From Natrinema salsiterrestre (GTDB taxonomy: Archaea; Halobacteriota; Halobacteria; Halobacteriales; Natrialbaceae): DNA of 64,000 nucleotides. Made by a program: the position numbers and the translations under genes. Location of the stretch: NCBI RefSeq assembly GCF_029502005.1, contig NZ_JAMQOT010000006.1, forward strand, positions 62,001-126,000, written 5' to 3'. Positions 28,007-36,469 of the stretch are shown piece by piece; the first letter of the stretch is position 1, and every line of letters begins with the position of its first letter. The notes beneath the pieces are model-generated. The model was not told the DNA's origin. It ran no database searches and was given only the letters and a program-made list of their open reading frames with translations.

Positions 28007-29572
28007 ATGCCGATCGGCGCGCTCGACTATCACGACCGGACGACACACTCGCCCAGAAGCGTCCGCGAGGCCGGACCCGGGCTCGATTTCGACAACAAGC
28101 CGCGGCCGTACAAGGAGTACGTGGACCGCGCGACGGTACCATTGACCGATCGAATTCGACCGCCCCAGCAACCCGCGCTGGCGGCGATCGCGGAGGCGAC
28201 ACCCGAGGGGACCCCGACCCCGGATCGGCACCCCGACCGCGAGACGGTCACGACCCTCTGTTACTACGCCGCGGGTATCACGAAGCGAATAACCAAGCGC
28301 GAGGGCACCCTGCTGTTTCGCGCCGCCGCGACGACCGGCGCGCTCTACCACGTGGACCTCTACGTCGTCTGCAGCGATCTCGAGGGGGCCGACGATTCGG
28401 GGACTCCGACGACCGATCTCGAGGCCGGCGTCTACCACTTCGATCCCCGAACGCTGTCGCTCGACGTGCTCCGGGAGGGAGACTACCGCGGCGTGCTCGC
28501 CAGCGCGAGCGCAGACGAGGGCGTCGCCGACGCACCGCTGTCGATCGTCGCGACCTCGACGTGGTGGCGCAACGCCTGGAAGTACGGCGACCGGACGTTT
28601 CGCCACGCGTTCTGGGACTCCGGCACGACGCTCGCGAACCTGCTCGCGGTCGCCCACGCGCTCGACTACCGTGCCGAAGTCGTTACCGGCTTCGCCGATC
28701 AGCCCGTCGCCGACCTGCTCGGCCTCGAGCCCGACCGCGAAGCGCCGCTGGAACTCGTTCCGATCGGCGCGGGCGATAGTGTTCCCGAGTCCGACCGTGA
28801 CGACTTCGAGTCGATCGACCCCGCCACCGAGCCCCTTTCACCGACCGAGAAATCGTTCCCGACGATCCGCGATGCGTGGTCGGCCGGCACCCTCGAGAGC
28901 GGCGCTGCAGCGAGATCCTGGCGAACCGAGCGACCGGCGGGGTCGATCGGCACCAGGGAATCCGGTGACGGCGACCGGATCGCACTCGAGCCAGTCGATG
29001 GCGAGACGGCCTCGAGACGGCCGCTCCACGAGACGATCCGTCGCCGCGGCTCCTGTCGCGAGTACGAGCGCGACCCGATCAGCGTCCGGAAGCTCTCGAC
29101 GGTCCTCGACCGCGCCGTTCGCGGTGTGCCGATGGATATCCGACAGGGAGGGGATCCGCCCCTCTCGTTCGTCGACCCCTATCTCGTCGTCAACGGCGTC
29201 GAGGGGCTCGAGTCGGGCACGTATCGCTATCACCCGGCTGCGGACGAGCTCGAGCGGCTCCGGGTCGGTGAATTCCGCAGCGAAGCGGGCCACCTCGCGC
29301 TCGATCAGCGGCTGGCCGCCGACGCCGCGGTCTGCATCTTCTTCCTGACCGATCTCGAGGACGTCGTCGACGCGCTCGGGGATCGCGGGTATCGGGTGGC
29401 GCAGCTCGAGGCGTCGCTGACGGCCGGCCGGCTGTATCTGGGAACCTACGCCCACCGCGATCTCGGCGGGACCGGGCTGACGTTCTACGACGACGTCGTC
29501 TCCGACTTCTTCGCGCCGCGTGCCGCGGGACAGACGCCGATGTTCCTGTATACGATGGGGCGGCCCGCCTGA
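28007..29572 (+). CDS. SagB/ThcOx-type dehydrogenase (double nitroreductase)
   Basis: 521 residues with two nitroreductase-fold halves. The N-terminal half (ALDYHDRTTHSPRSVREAGP, DRIRPPQQPAL, SVTTLCYYAAGITKR-like region, GALYHVDLYVV, AGVYHFDPRTLSL) is the canonical SagB-type opening. The C-terminal half repeats the pattern (ETIRRRGSCREYERDPISVR, ESGTYRYHPAADELERL, QTPMFLYTMGRP). SagB enzymes are FMN oxidases that turn azolines to azoles in thiazole/oxazole-modified peptides, but stand-alone archaeal members are known and their substrates are not. Here no cyclodehydratase (YcaO) or precursor peptide is adjacent. The upstream in-frame extension is antisense to the MutS-like gene and is rejected. 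Confidence 0.9.
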   Translation: MPIGALDYHDRTTHSPRSVREAGPGLDFDNKPRPYKEYVDRATVPLTDRIRPPQQPALAAIAEATPEGTPTPDRHPDRETVTTLCYYAAGITKRITKREGTLLFRAAATTGALYHVDLYVVCSDLEGADDSGTPTTDLEAGVYHFDPRTLSLDVLREGDYRGVLASASADEGVADAPLSIVATSTWWRNAWKYGDRTFRHAFWDSGTTLANLLAVAHALDYRAEVVTGFADQPVADLLGLEPDREAPLELVPIGAGDSVPESDRDDFESIDPATEPLSPTEKSFPTIRDAWSAGTLESGAAARSWRTERPAGSIGTRESGDGDRIALEPVDGETASRRPLHETIRRRGSCREYERDPISVRKLSTVLDRAVRGVPMDIRQGGDPPLSFVDPYLVVNGVEGLESGTYRYHPAADELERLRVGEFRSEAGHLALDQRLAADAAVCIFFLTDLEDVVDALGDRGYRVAQLEASLTAGRLYLGTYAHRDLGGTGLTFYDDVVSDFFAPRAAGQTPMFLYTMGRPA

Positions 29573-29770
29573 ACCCGTCTCGTCGACGTCGAATCAGAGT
29601 CAGGCAGAGAGAGGATAGCACGCACTGACGGGGTTGTCGCACTTTTATACGGCAGCGCGTCGCTCCATCGAGCATGCAGCCGAACCGGCGGCCCGAGCGC
29701 TCGGGCTCGAGGCAGTGGCGTCGACCGCCGTCGAGTCAGCGTCCGATTCGGGGACGACAGGAGCCAACGC

Positions 29771-30730
29771 ATGGAGTATGAACGCACCGACGTCGCCGTC
29801 GATCGACTCGAACTGCTCCGGGCCTACGGCTACGGGCTCTGTATGGGCGCGGCCGACGCGCTCCCGGGCGTCTCCGGCGGCACGGTGGCGCTCTTGCTCG
29901 GGTTCTACGGCCGGCTGATCGCCGCCATCACTGCGTTTACCCCCCGCCGAGCGATCGCCGTCCTCCGGGGCTACCACCCCGAACGGCGAGCGCGCGCTCG
30001 AGAGTCGCTGCTCGAGCTTGACCTGCAGTTCCTGATCCCGCTCGGCGTCGGCATGGTCACCGCGGTCGTCCTCATCGCGGACGTCGTCTCGTCGCTCGCG
30101 GAAACCCATCCGATCGCCATCTTCGGATTTTTTACGGGGTTGATCGCCGCCTCAGCGATCACGCTGGGTCGGAGCCTCGAGCTGTCCTCGCCGACCCACG
30201 TCGGGGCTGCGGTAGCGGGTGCGACCCTCGCGTTGCTGGTCGCCGCCGATATCCTCCAGCTCCCCGGCGGCGGTCCGCTCGTGATCGTCTTCGCCGGTGC
30301 GATCGCGATCAGCGCGATGATCCTCCCGGGGATCTCCGGCTCGCTGATCCTGATCCTGCTCGGCCAGTACGTCTTCCTCTCCGGCGAACTGAGTGCGTTC
30401 GTCCGCGCCGGCCTGGGCCTGCTCGACGGCGGATCGCTCGCGGCGGTCACCGACCCGGGAACGACCGTCGCGCTGTTCATGGTCGGCGGAATCGTCGGCC
30501 TCGTCACGATCGCTCGCGTCGTACGTGCCGCGCTGGCCCGCAATCGCGGCCTGACCCTCGTCTTCCTGGTGAGCCTCATCGCCGGCTCGGTCCCCGCCCC
30601 GCTGCACAACATCGCCGACGCACACGCGTGGACGACTGAGACGATCGCACTGACGGCCGCGTGGGCGGCGATCGGAGCGATCGCCCTGTTCGCGCTCGAG
30701 TCCCTCGTCGGCGGGTTCGACCCGGAGTGA
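29771..30730 (+). CDS. DUF368 family polyprenyl-phosphate transporter-like protein
   Basis: 319 residues, about eight helices. The signature of the family appears twice, in inverted halves: ADALPGVSGGTVALLLGFYG and ILPGISGSLILILLGQY. Bacterial DUF368 proteins (PopT) recycle undecaprenyl phosphate across the membrane. In archaea the lipid carrier is dolichyl phosphate, so a role in recycling it for protein glycosylation is a reasonable inference. The start follows a short gap from the SagB-type gene; the two are probably separate transcripts. Confidence 0.88.
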   Translation: MEYERTDVAVDRLELLRAYGYGLCMGAADALPGVSGGTVALLLGFYGRLIAAITAFTPRRAIAVLRGYHPERRARARESLLELDLQFLIPLGVGMVTAVVLIADVVSSLAETHPIAIFGFFTGLIAASAITLGRSLELSSPTHVGAAVAGATLALLVAADILQLPGGGPLVIVFAGAIAISAMILPGISGSLILILLGQYVFLSGELSAFVRAGLGLLDGGSLAAVTDPGTTVALFMVGGIVGLVTIARVVRAALARNRGLTLVFLVSLIAGSVPAPLHNIADAHAWTTETIALTAAWAAIGAIALFALESLVGGFDPE

Positions 30731-30817
30731 GCGGAGCGAGCCGACGCCGTCGTTCGGTACAAACCCGCTTGCGCCCGCCGGTATCGCCGTTATTTCCTCG
30801 GGAACGCTAAGACGACT

Positions 30818-31009
30818 ATGCCGGTCACGGCGCTCACAGGGCGGAAACCGATACGAACGCTGTCTATCCGTACGCTCCTCGTGGCGGCGACGCGGGAGTT
30901 CGACCGCGGAAACTGGGAGCGCGGACTCTTGCTGCTCGGCCTGATCGTTCTCGTCCGATCGGGAGCGGTTATAGACGCGGTCCACGGTGATCGGCCGACG
31001 TCCGGTTAG
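30818..31009 (+). CDS. Small hypothetical protein (63 aa)
   Basis: MPVTALTGRKPIRTLSIRTL then a segment RERGLLLLGLIVLVRSGAVID-like (the stretch WERGLLLLGLIVLVRSGAVI reads as one membrane helix). A TATA-like GTTATTT at 30789-30795 is about 26 bases before the ATG, fitting a leaderless gene. The basic N-terminus and single helix suggest a small membrane-associated protein. No family recognised. Its stop overlaps the stop of the convergent gene by 4 bases. Confidence 0.55.
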   Translation: MPVTALTGRKPIRTLSIRTLLVAATREFDRGNWERGLLLLGLIVLVRSGAVIDAVHGDRPTSG

Positions 31010-31347
31010 TCGCCGAAGTCGGCGTCCTCGAAGTGCTCGTTCGCGAGGTCGTCGATCACGTCCTCGACCTCGTCCTGCGTCTCCTCGTCGAGGTCCTCGA
31101 TCGCGCCGACGCCGTGGCCGCCGCTTTTCGCCGTCTGCAGGGCGTTCCTGTTGAGGTTCCCGTCGGGATCGACCACCGGAAGCTTCAGGTCCGTGAAGTT
31201 CTCCGGCGGGAATCCCGAGGCCGAGAGAATGAAGTGCTCCCCGACCTCGCTCAGGTCGTCGGTATCGAAGTCCTCGAGTTCGGGTTCGTCCCATTCATCG
31301 GTCGTCGTGCCCGAAAAGTCGGGTTCGTGCATGTCGTAGTCGGTCAC
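31006..31347 (-). CDS. Acidic hypothetical protein
   Basis: 113 residues from a GTG at 31347 (108 from the ATG at 31332). The first half is acidic and probably flexible (DEWDEPELEDFDTDDLSEV). The second has HFILSASGFPPENFTDLKLP, VVDPDGNLNRNALQTAKSGG and DDLANEHFEDADFGD. The pattern LPxxDPDGxLNRNA resembles a small domain seen in phage head-protease proteins, but no other phage gene is near, so the likeness may be superficial. A 12-base palindrome lies just before the start. Confidence 0.65.
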   Translation of the reverse strand: MTDYDMHEPDFSGTTTDEWDEPELEDFDTDDLSEVGEHFILSASGFPPENFTDLKLPVVDPDGNLNRNALQTAKSGGHGVGAIEDLDEETQDEVEDVIDDLANEHFEDADFGD

Positions 31348-31349
31348 GC

Positions 31350-31361
31350 GCGTAGCTACGC
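31350..31361. promoter_or_regulatory. Perfect 12-bp palindrome at a gene start
   Basis: GCGTAGCTACGC is a perfect palindrome three bases upstream of the GTG at 31347 (minus strand). If the mRNA is leaderless, it covers the transcription start and could be a repressor site. One short palindrome can arise by chance. Confidence 0.3.
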
Positions 31362-31468
31362 CACGCCGGAAAATCGGCGTCCCGCTTGCGTTCTCAGCGG
31401 TTTCGAGTGGGCCTCGAAAACGACGCGTCGATCTCGTCCGGTGGCGGGTGCTGAGAGAGCCGCCAACA

Positions 31469-32458
31469 CTACCAGCGGTGGTGAACGTGCTCGAAGACGT
31501 ACTCCTCGTAGACGTCCCGAACGACCCCGTGAACCCGATTCGAGAGCGGCGGGAGCTCCGAGACGACGGCGTTGCCGTGGACGTGTTCTGGCGAGGTCGT
31601 TCCCGGAATGACCGTCGAGACCGCCTCGTGGTCCAGGATCCACCGGAGCGTGAGTTCGGCCAGCGACAGGTCGTCGGGGACGTGGGCCTCGAGCGCGTCG
31701 ACGGCGTCGTGTCCCGTCTCGTAGGGGACGCCCGCAAAGGTCTCCCCGACGTCGAAGGCCTCGCCCTCGCGGTTGTAGTTGCGGTGGTCGTCCTCGGGGA
31801 ACGTCTGGTCGCGCTCGAGCGCGCCGGTCAGCAGCCCCGAGGCGTACGGGACCCGGACGATCACGCCGATATCTTCGGCCCGGGCGCGTTCGAAGAACAG
31901 CTCCGCGGGCCGCTGGCGGAACGGGTTGAAGACGAGCTGGACGGTCTCGACGACGTCGTACTCGACCGCCTTGAGGGCTTCCTCGACTTTTTCGACGCTC
32001 ACGCCCGCGTGAGCGATCTTTCCCTCGTCGGCGAGTCGTTCCAGCGCGTCGAACGTCGACGGCCGGTAGTACGCCGCCGTCGGCGGGCAGTGCAACTGGA
32101 GGAGGTCGAGGGTCTCCTCGCCGAGGTTCTCGCGGCTCCGGTCGACGAACGTAGAGAGGTGGTCGTAGTCGTAGCCGTCGGCCTCGTGGGGCTCGAGGCG
32201 TCGTCCCGCCTTCGTCGCGACGAACACGTCGTCGTGGGCCTCCCGCTCGTCGAGGACGCGACCGATGTGGCGTTCGCTGCGGCCGTCGCCGTACACGTCC
32301 GCGGTGTCGACGAAGTCGATCCCCGCATCGAGGGCAGCGCGGACGACATCGCGGCCGGTCTCGTCGGCCACGTCGCCCCAGTCGCCGCCGATGTTCCACG
32401 TCCCGAGGCCGACCTCGGAGACGCCGCGTCCGGTCGAACCGAGTCGTCGATAGTTCAC
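31469..32458 (-). CDS. Aldo/keto reductase
   Basis: 329 residues, an (alpha/beta)8 NAD(P)H oxidoreductase. The catalytic tetrad is visible: Asp and Tyr in VDTADVYGDGRSERHIGRVL, Lys in DVFVATKAG, and His in DLLQLHCPP. The NADPH-binding tail (VIPGTTSPEHVHGNAVV) matches the family. Reduces aldehydes or ketones or oxidises sugars; the substrate is not clear. The gene is transcribed away from the xylose-dehydrogenase-like gene at 33282 and has no obvious operon partner. Confidence 0.92.
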   Translation of the reverse strand: MNYRRLGSTGRGVSEVGLGTWNIGGDWGDVADETGRDVVRAALDAGIDFVDTADVYGDGRSERHIGRVLDEREAHDDVFVATKAGRRLEPHEADGYDYDHLSTFVDRSRENLGEETLDLLQLHCPPTAAYYRPSTFDALERLADEGKIAHAGVSVEKVEEALKAVEYDVVETVQLVFNPFRQRPAELFFERARAEDIGVIVRVPYASGLLTGALERDQTFPEDDHRNYNREGEAFDVGETFAGVPYETGHDAVDALEAHVPDDLSLAELTLRWILDHEAVSTVIPGTTSPEHVHGNAVVSELPPLSNRVHGVVRDVYEEYVFEHVHHRW

Positions 32459-32531
32459 GTGTGGTCGTGTTCCGGAATCGGCCTATGACTTGGCCTGCCG
32501 GCAACCGCCACCACGGGAGCCGACGACGGAG

Positions 32532-33101
32532 TCAGTTCCCGTCGTCGTACTCGTACTCCCGCTCCGGGTCCTCGACGCCCTCGGTTCGGGACCCGACCCA
32601 GGCCCCGAGCGCCAGTCCGTAGACGAGGTGGCCGGCGTGAAAGAGCGCGAGCTCGTCGGCCTCGAGCCGGATATCGAGCAGTTCCTGGAGCACGACCTGG
32701 ACGCCGAACGCAGACAGGACCATGCCGTAGACCGCGCCCCAGACGAGCCCGCGCTGTTCGGGCTCGATGGACCGACCGGCGGTGTACAGGGAAAACAGCG
32801 CTCCGAAGAGCGCACCCGAGCTGACTCCATAGAGGAGGTGGAGCGCGAGGCCGGCGATCCGGTGGTCGCCGGGCTCGCCGCCGGCGACGTACTGCGACCA
32901 GAAGTTCGCCGACGGCGGCAGCGATCGCAGGAGCGGGAGCCGAAACGCGGTCATAATGAGCGTTGCGACGACTCCCCCTTGCATCCCGCGGGCGACCGCG
33001 TCCGCGATGTGTTCCTCGCGGGAGTGTTCGTCGGCCTCGCTCGTGTGGCCCTCGGTGTCGATAACCGAACGGAGTCGACCCAGTCGATTTGAGATCGCCA
33101 T
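32532..33101 (-). CDS. Four-helix membrane protein, DUF6789-like
   Basis: 189 residues. The start is soluble and acidic (TEGHTSEADEHSREEH), then four hydrophobic segments: MQGGVVATLIMTAFRLPLL, LALHLLYGVSSGALFGALFS, LVWGAVYGMVLSAFGVQVVL and HAGHLVYGLALGAWVG. The recurring small-residue helix pattern with HLLYG and GHLVYG is that of the haloarchaeal YagU/DUF6789-type families. The C-terminus is acidic. Function unknown. Confidence 0.75.
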   Translation of the reverse strand: MAISNRLGRLRSVIDTEGHTSEADEHSREEHIADAVARGMQGGVVATLIMTAFRLPLLRSLPPSANFWSQYVAGGEPGDHRIAGLALHLLYGVSSGALFGALFSLYTAGRSIEPEQRGLVWGAVYGMVLSAFGVQVVLQELLDIRLEADELALFHAGHLVYGLALGAWVGSRTEGVEDPEREYEYDDGN

Positions 33102-33281
33102 GGTGATCGGGATAGCGATCCTACCAGAGACACCGTCTTAATCGTCCGGCGCGCTGTGTACTGGTTCCCCCAGCGCGGCCGCAACCGGGGTAGCTCGGCA
33201 GCGGTGGGTCCGGTGGTCCCGACGCTCACCGCTCGTCGGAGACTGCTGGAATACTTATACGGGTCGGCGGAACACACGGGC

Positions 33282-34250
33282 ATGGATTTCGGCGTTCTCA
33301 GCACGGCGGGCATCGCACAGAAGGCGTTCCTCCCGGGAATCGAGGCCAGCGACCACGACGTGACGGCGATCGCGTCTCGCGACGAAGCCGACGCGCGCGC
33401 CGTCGCGGCGGAGTACGATATCGAGGCGTCCTACGGCGGCTACGACGAACTCATCGCGAACGCCGACGTCGACGCCCTCTACGTCCCGTTGCCGAACGCC
33501 CTCCACGCGGAGTGGACGAAACGCGCGGCCGACGCCGGACTCGACGTCCTCTGCGAGAAGCCCCTCGCAGTCGATGCGGCCGAGGCGCGTGAGGTCGTCG
33601 ACCACTGCGCGGACAGGGATGTGACCCTGATGGAGGCGTTCATGTACCGATATCACCCGCGGACCGAGCGCGCGTTCGCCCTGGCGCGCGAGGAACTCGA
33701 GGACGTCCGCTCGGTGACTGCGACGTTCAAATTCCGGCTCGACCGGACGGGAGACATCCGCCTCTCGCCCGAGCTGGCGGGCGGGAGCCTGATGGACGTC
33801 GGCTGCTACCCCGTCTCCGTGGTCCGTCAGGTCCTCGGCGAACCGGATCGGGCGTACGCGTCCGCGGTCGACACCCGCAATGCCGGTGTCGATTCGGAGC
33901 TGACCGGGCTCCTCGAGTACGCCGACGGGGCGACCGGCCGCGTCTCGTCGAGTTTCGACACGGAGACCGTCCAGCGCTATCGGATCGAGGGGTCCAACGG
34001 CTGGATCGAGGTCCAGAACGCGTTCGACGTGCCCGACGGCAGGCTCGAACTCGAGTACCGGATCGACGGCCGCCGCGGCGTCGAGACGTTCGATCCGGTC
34101 GACCAGTTCCGGCTCGAGATCGAGCACTTCGCCGACTGCGTCGCCACAGATCGGACCCCGCGAACGGACGGCGACGAGGCGATCGCCAACATGCGGGTGC
34201 TCGACGCGCTGTCGGAAAGCGCAGAGCGCGGCCGTTCCGTCGAGATCTGA
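33282..34250 (+). CDS. Gfo/Idh/MocA family oxidoreductase
   Basis: 322 residues from the ATG at 33282. The N-terminal dinucleotide-binding fold begins FGVLSTAGIAQKAFLPGI, an atypical version of Gly-x-Gly-x-x-Ala; the catalytic CEKPLAVDAAEA (EKP motif) follows at about 95. The C-terminal half carries GGSLMDVGCYPVSVVRQVLG with the expected His/Asp-like active-site loop. The closest functional guess from haloarchaeal relatives is a sugar dehydrogenase such as D-xylose 1-dehydrogenase. A TATA-like CTTATAC at 33253-33259 is 25 bases upstream, a clear leaderless promoter, and rules out the longer frame. Confidence 0.88.
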   Translation: MDFGVLSTAGIAQKAFLPGIEASDHDVTAIASRDEADARAVAAEYDIEASYGGYDELIANADVDALYVPLPNALHAEWTKRAADAGLDVLCEKPLAVDAAEAREVVDHCADRDVTLMEAFMYRYHPRTERAFALAREELEDVRSVTATFKFRLDRTGDIRLSPELAGGSLMDVGCYPVSVVRQVLGEPDRAYASAVDTRNAGVDSELTGLLEYADGATGRVSSSFDTETVQRYRIEGSNGWIEVQNAFDVPDGRLELEYRIDGRRGVETFDPVDQFRLEIEHFADCVATDRTPRTDGDEAIANMRVLDALSESAERGRSVEI

Positions 34251-34312
34251 CGAACCCCGCGTGAGCCGCGGACGACAACGTCCTTTTGCCCGTCGGGTTC
34301 GAACGACGGTCT

Positions 34313-35158
34313 ATGACAACGGTCGAGCCGAAACTCCGGGCCGCCCGCGACGACCTCGCGGCTCGCGACGGCGTCGTCGTCGCCTTCTCCGGCGGCGTCG
34401 ACTCGAGCGTGGTGGCCGCACTCGCCCACGACGCGCTCGGCGAGGACGCGGTCGCCTGCACCGCGAAGAGCGAGACGCTCCCCGAGGCCGAACTCGAGGA
34501 CGCGAGACGAGTCGCGAGCGAGATCGGCATCCGCCACGAGATCGTCTCCTTCTCCGAGCTCGAGAGCGACGCGTTCGTCGAGAACGACGACGATCGCTGC
34601 TATCACTGTCGAACGATGCGACTCGGCGAGATGCTCGAGACCGCCCGGGAACTCGGCGCGGGAACGGTCTGCGACGGGACGAACGCCGACGATCCCGGCG
34701 CGGGCCACCGGCCCGGGCTGCAGGCGGTCGAGGAACTGGACGTTCACTCGCCGCTGCTCGCCCACGACATTTCGAAGACCGAGGTCCGCGAAATCGCCGA
34801 CCGCTACGACCTCTCCGTCGCCGAGAAACCCTCGATGGCCTGTCTCTCCTCCCGGATTCCGACCGGCCTCGAGGTCACCGAAGACCGGCTCACGCGGATC
34901 GAGCGGGCCGAGGCGCTGCTCCGACAGTGGGGGTTCGACCAGTTCCGCGTCCGCGACCACGACGGCCTCGCACGCATCGAGGTCGCGCCCGACGAACTCG
35001 AGCGCGCCCTGAATCGAGAGTTCGTCGAGACGGTCCGCGCGGAGCTGTCGAATCTGGGCTTCGATCACGTCACGCTCGACCTCCACGGCTACCGGACCGG
35101 CAGCGTCAGCCCCGAAACCGAGGACGAATCGGCCGTCGAATCCTCGAGCGGCGACTAA
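34313..35158 (+). CDS. larE: LarE-type ATP-dependent sulfur transferase
   Basis: 281 residues from the ATG at 34313. The PP-loop AFSGGVDSSVV (24-34) binds and adenylylates the substrate carboxylate during synthesis of the nickel-pincer cofactor of lactate racemase-like enzymes. Residues GTNADDPGAGHRPGLQA and LAHDISKTEVREIADRYDLS are the LarE core. The sacrificial or catalytic Cys lies in KPSMACLSSRIPTG (about 180). A Cys-x2-His-Cys-like pair DRCYHCRTM (about 98-101) adds two Cys, so the enzyme has the three-Cys set known from cluster-binding LarE. larB and larC are not in the window. Confidence 0.9.
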   Translation: MTTVEPKLRAARDDLAARDGVVVAFSGGVDSSVVAALAHDALGEDAVACTAKSETLPEAELEDARRVASEIGIRHEIVSFSELESDAFVENDDDRCYHCRTMRLGEMLETARELGAGTVCDGTNADDPGAGHRPGLQAVEELDVHSPLLAHDISKTEVREIADRYDLSVAEKPSMACLSSRIPTGLEVTEDRLTRIERAEALLRQWGFDQFRVRDHDGLARIEVAPDELERALNREFVETVRAELSNLGFDHVTLDLHGYRTGSVSPETEDESAVESSSGD

Positions 35159-35684
35159 CAGCGAAATTTTGCCGAGGCGAGCCGTAGGCGAGCCCGCAGA
35201 GCAAAATTTCGATCAAAAGCACTCACACTGACCTTTTTTCCGCTCGGGTTCACTGCGTTCACCCCTCGCGCAAAAAATCTCGACCAAAAAAGCCGCTCGC
35301 TCACTTCGTTCGCTCGCGGTCAGTAGCTGGGCAAGGGCCTGCCCTCCCCCGGGTCGTGCGGCTCTCGCGTCTGCTCGAGCCGCGCTCCCGGCCGAAGCCG
35401 TATTTCGTTGCGTTCGATAGCGAGAGACTGGCTTCGAATCCACAACTGACGACAGCTATCGGCTGAGAACCGGCAGCCGAGTACGGAAGTGATGAGAGAA
35501 CCGATCGAAATGGCGAGAGTAGATTCGTCGATCAGTCAGTTACAATCGGTTTAGGTAAACATAACTCCAGAATATAACCACATTTCGCGCAGAGAACCCG
35601 CCATTGTTGTAGGTTCTGGACTATCGTTCGATAATATTGCTCGTTGCGATACGAACGTAGCGCTTGCGTTGGTATCAGTGACTG
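35159..35684. repeat. Repeat-rich intergenic region with inverted repeat
   Basis: No gene is credible here. 35162-35172 (CGAAATTTTGC) and 35201-35211 (GCAAAATTTCG) are a perfect 11-base inverted repeat whose loop holds two direct copies of GGCGAGCC. A similar motif recurs at about 35270-35290 (GCAAAAAATCTCGACCAAAA). 35292-35318 is the common haloarchaeal near-palindrome CGCTCACTTCGTTCGCTCGC, followed by GGGCAAGGGCCTGCCC at about 35330-35345. A T6 run at 35233-35239 may end the larE transcript. From about 35530 the DNA is AT-rich and holds the likely promoter of the next gene. Confidence 0.6.
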
Positions 35685-36041
35685 ATGGAAGCCGACGTGC
35701 CGCTCGAGTGGACGACCGAAGAGTGTCGGACCTACACCCCGGCCGACACGGACCGGGAAATGCAGTATCGGACGTATCTCCACGAATCAGGTGATTTGCG
35801 GCTGAAGGTTGCACCCGCGTCGCTCGACGGCGAAGACCATCCCGGCTACGCGCTGACGGCGACGAGTTATCCGGGGCTCGACCTCTCCGAGACGATGCGG
35901 GTCAGGACCGTGTTGACGTTCGAGCGGTGCAACCGGATCGCGGGCGAGTTCATGGACCTCTTCTCGGCCAGCTACGACGGCCCCGGCTCGCTCGAGGACG
36001 CACTCGAGTACGCCTACGAGCGAACCCGAGGCCATCGCTGA
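35685..36041 (+). CDS. Hypothetical protein (118 aa)
   Basis: A soluble acidic protein that begins MEADVPLEWTTEECRTYTPA and contains MQYRTYLHESGDLRLKVAPA, YALTATSYPGLDLSETMRV and an alpha-helical end LEDALEYAYERTRGHR. The alternation of strands and a final helix suggests a small alpha/beta fold. AT-rich DNA with ATAATATT about 45-50 bases upstream may be its promoter. Opposing minus-strand frames exist, but their composition is not protein-like. Function unknown. Confidence 0.7.
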   Translation: MEADVPLEWTTEECRTYTPADTDREMQYRTYLHESGDLRLKVAPASLDGEDHPGYALTATSYPGLDLSETMRVRTVLTFERCNRIAGEFMDLFSASYDGPGSLEDALEYAYERTRGHR

Positions 36042-36104
36042 TCGGCTGGTGGAAGCGACCACGTGCCGTCGCCCGACTCTCCCGGGGCGAGTCCGAGCGT
36101 AGCG

Positions 36105-36389
36105 TTACTCGATCTCTAACGGTCCGCTATCGCCGTCCTCGCCGTCGGTCTCGTCCCACTCGAGTTCGAATTCGACGCTCAACTCGCCGGGCGCGTCGGC
36201 CGGCCCCTCGCGTTCGGCCTTGACTTCGAAGGTGGGGCGAGCGGGGGGTTCGAGCGTCAGCGATTCGGAGCCGGATTTGAGCGTGATCGGTTCGCCGTCC
36301 TCCAGGTTGTCCGCGACGCGGCGGAGCAGCGACGCGATTTGGGCTCGCTCCTGAGCGCTTTCGGATTTGAAGAGTACTTCTTCGGGCAT
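36105..36389 (-). CDS. Amphi-Trp domain protein
   Basis: 94 residues. MPEEVLFKSESAQERAQIAS then LLRRVADNLEDGEPITLKSG and PPARPTFEVKAEREGP followed by SVEFELEWDE match the amphi-Trp domain, a short module of about 70-80 residues ending near a conserved Trp (LEW). Its role is unknown in haloarchaea. A TATA box GTATTTATC at 36412-36420 on this strand is about 27 bases upstream, so the mRNA is leaderless and the start is secure. Confidence 0.9.
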   Translation of the reverse strand: MPEEVLFKSESAQERAQIASLLRRVADNLEDGEPITLKSGSESLTLEPPARPTFEVKAEREGPADAPGELSVEFELEWDETDGEDGDSGPLEIE

Positions 36390-36469
36390 ACGCCACTATA
36401 CGGTCCGGGAGTTGATAAATACGTACTCTCGAGGTCAGTTCGGTACCGCCGAGAAAGCGAGATTTCGTC

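Noticed and set aside
35532-35814. Minus-strand frames with a CAKCGY block that looked like a small zinc protein.
   Set aside because: They overlap the start of the plus-strand gene at 35685, and the rest of the sequence is not protein-like.
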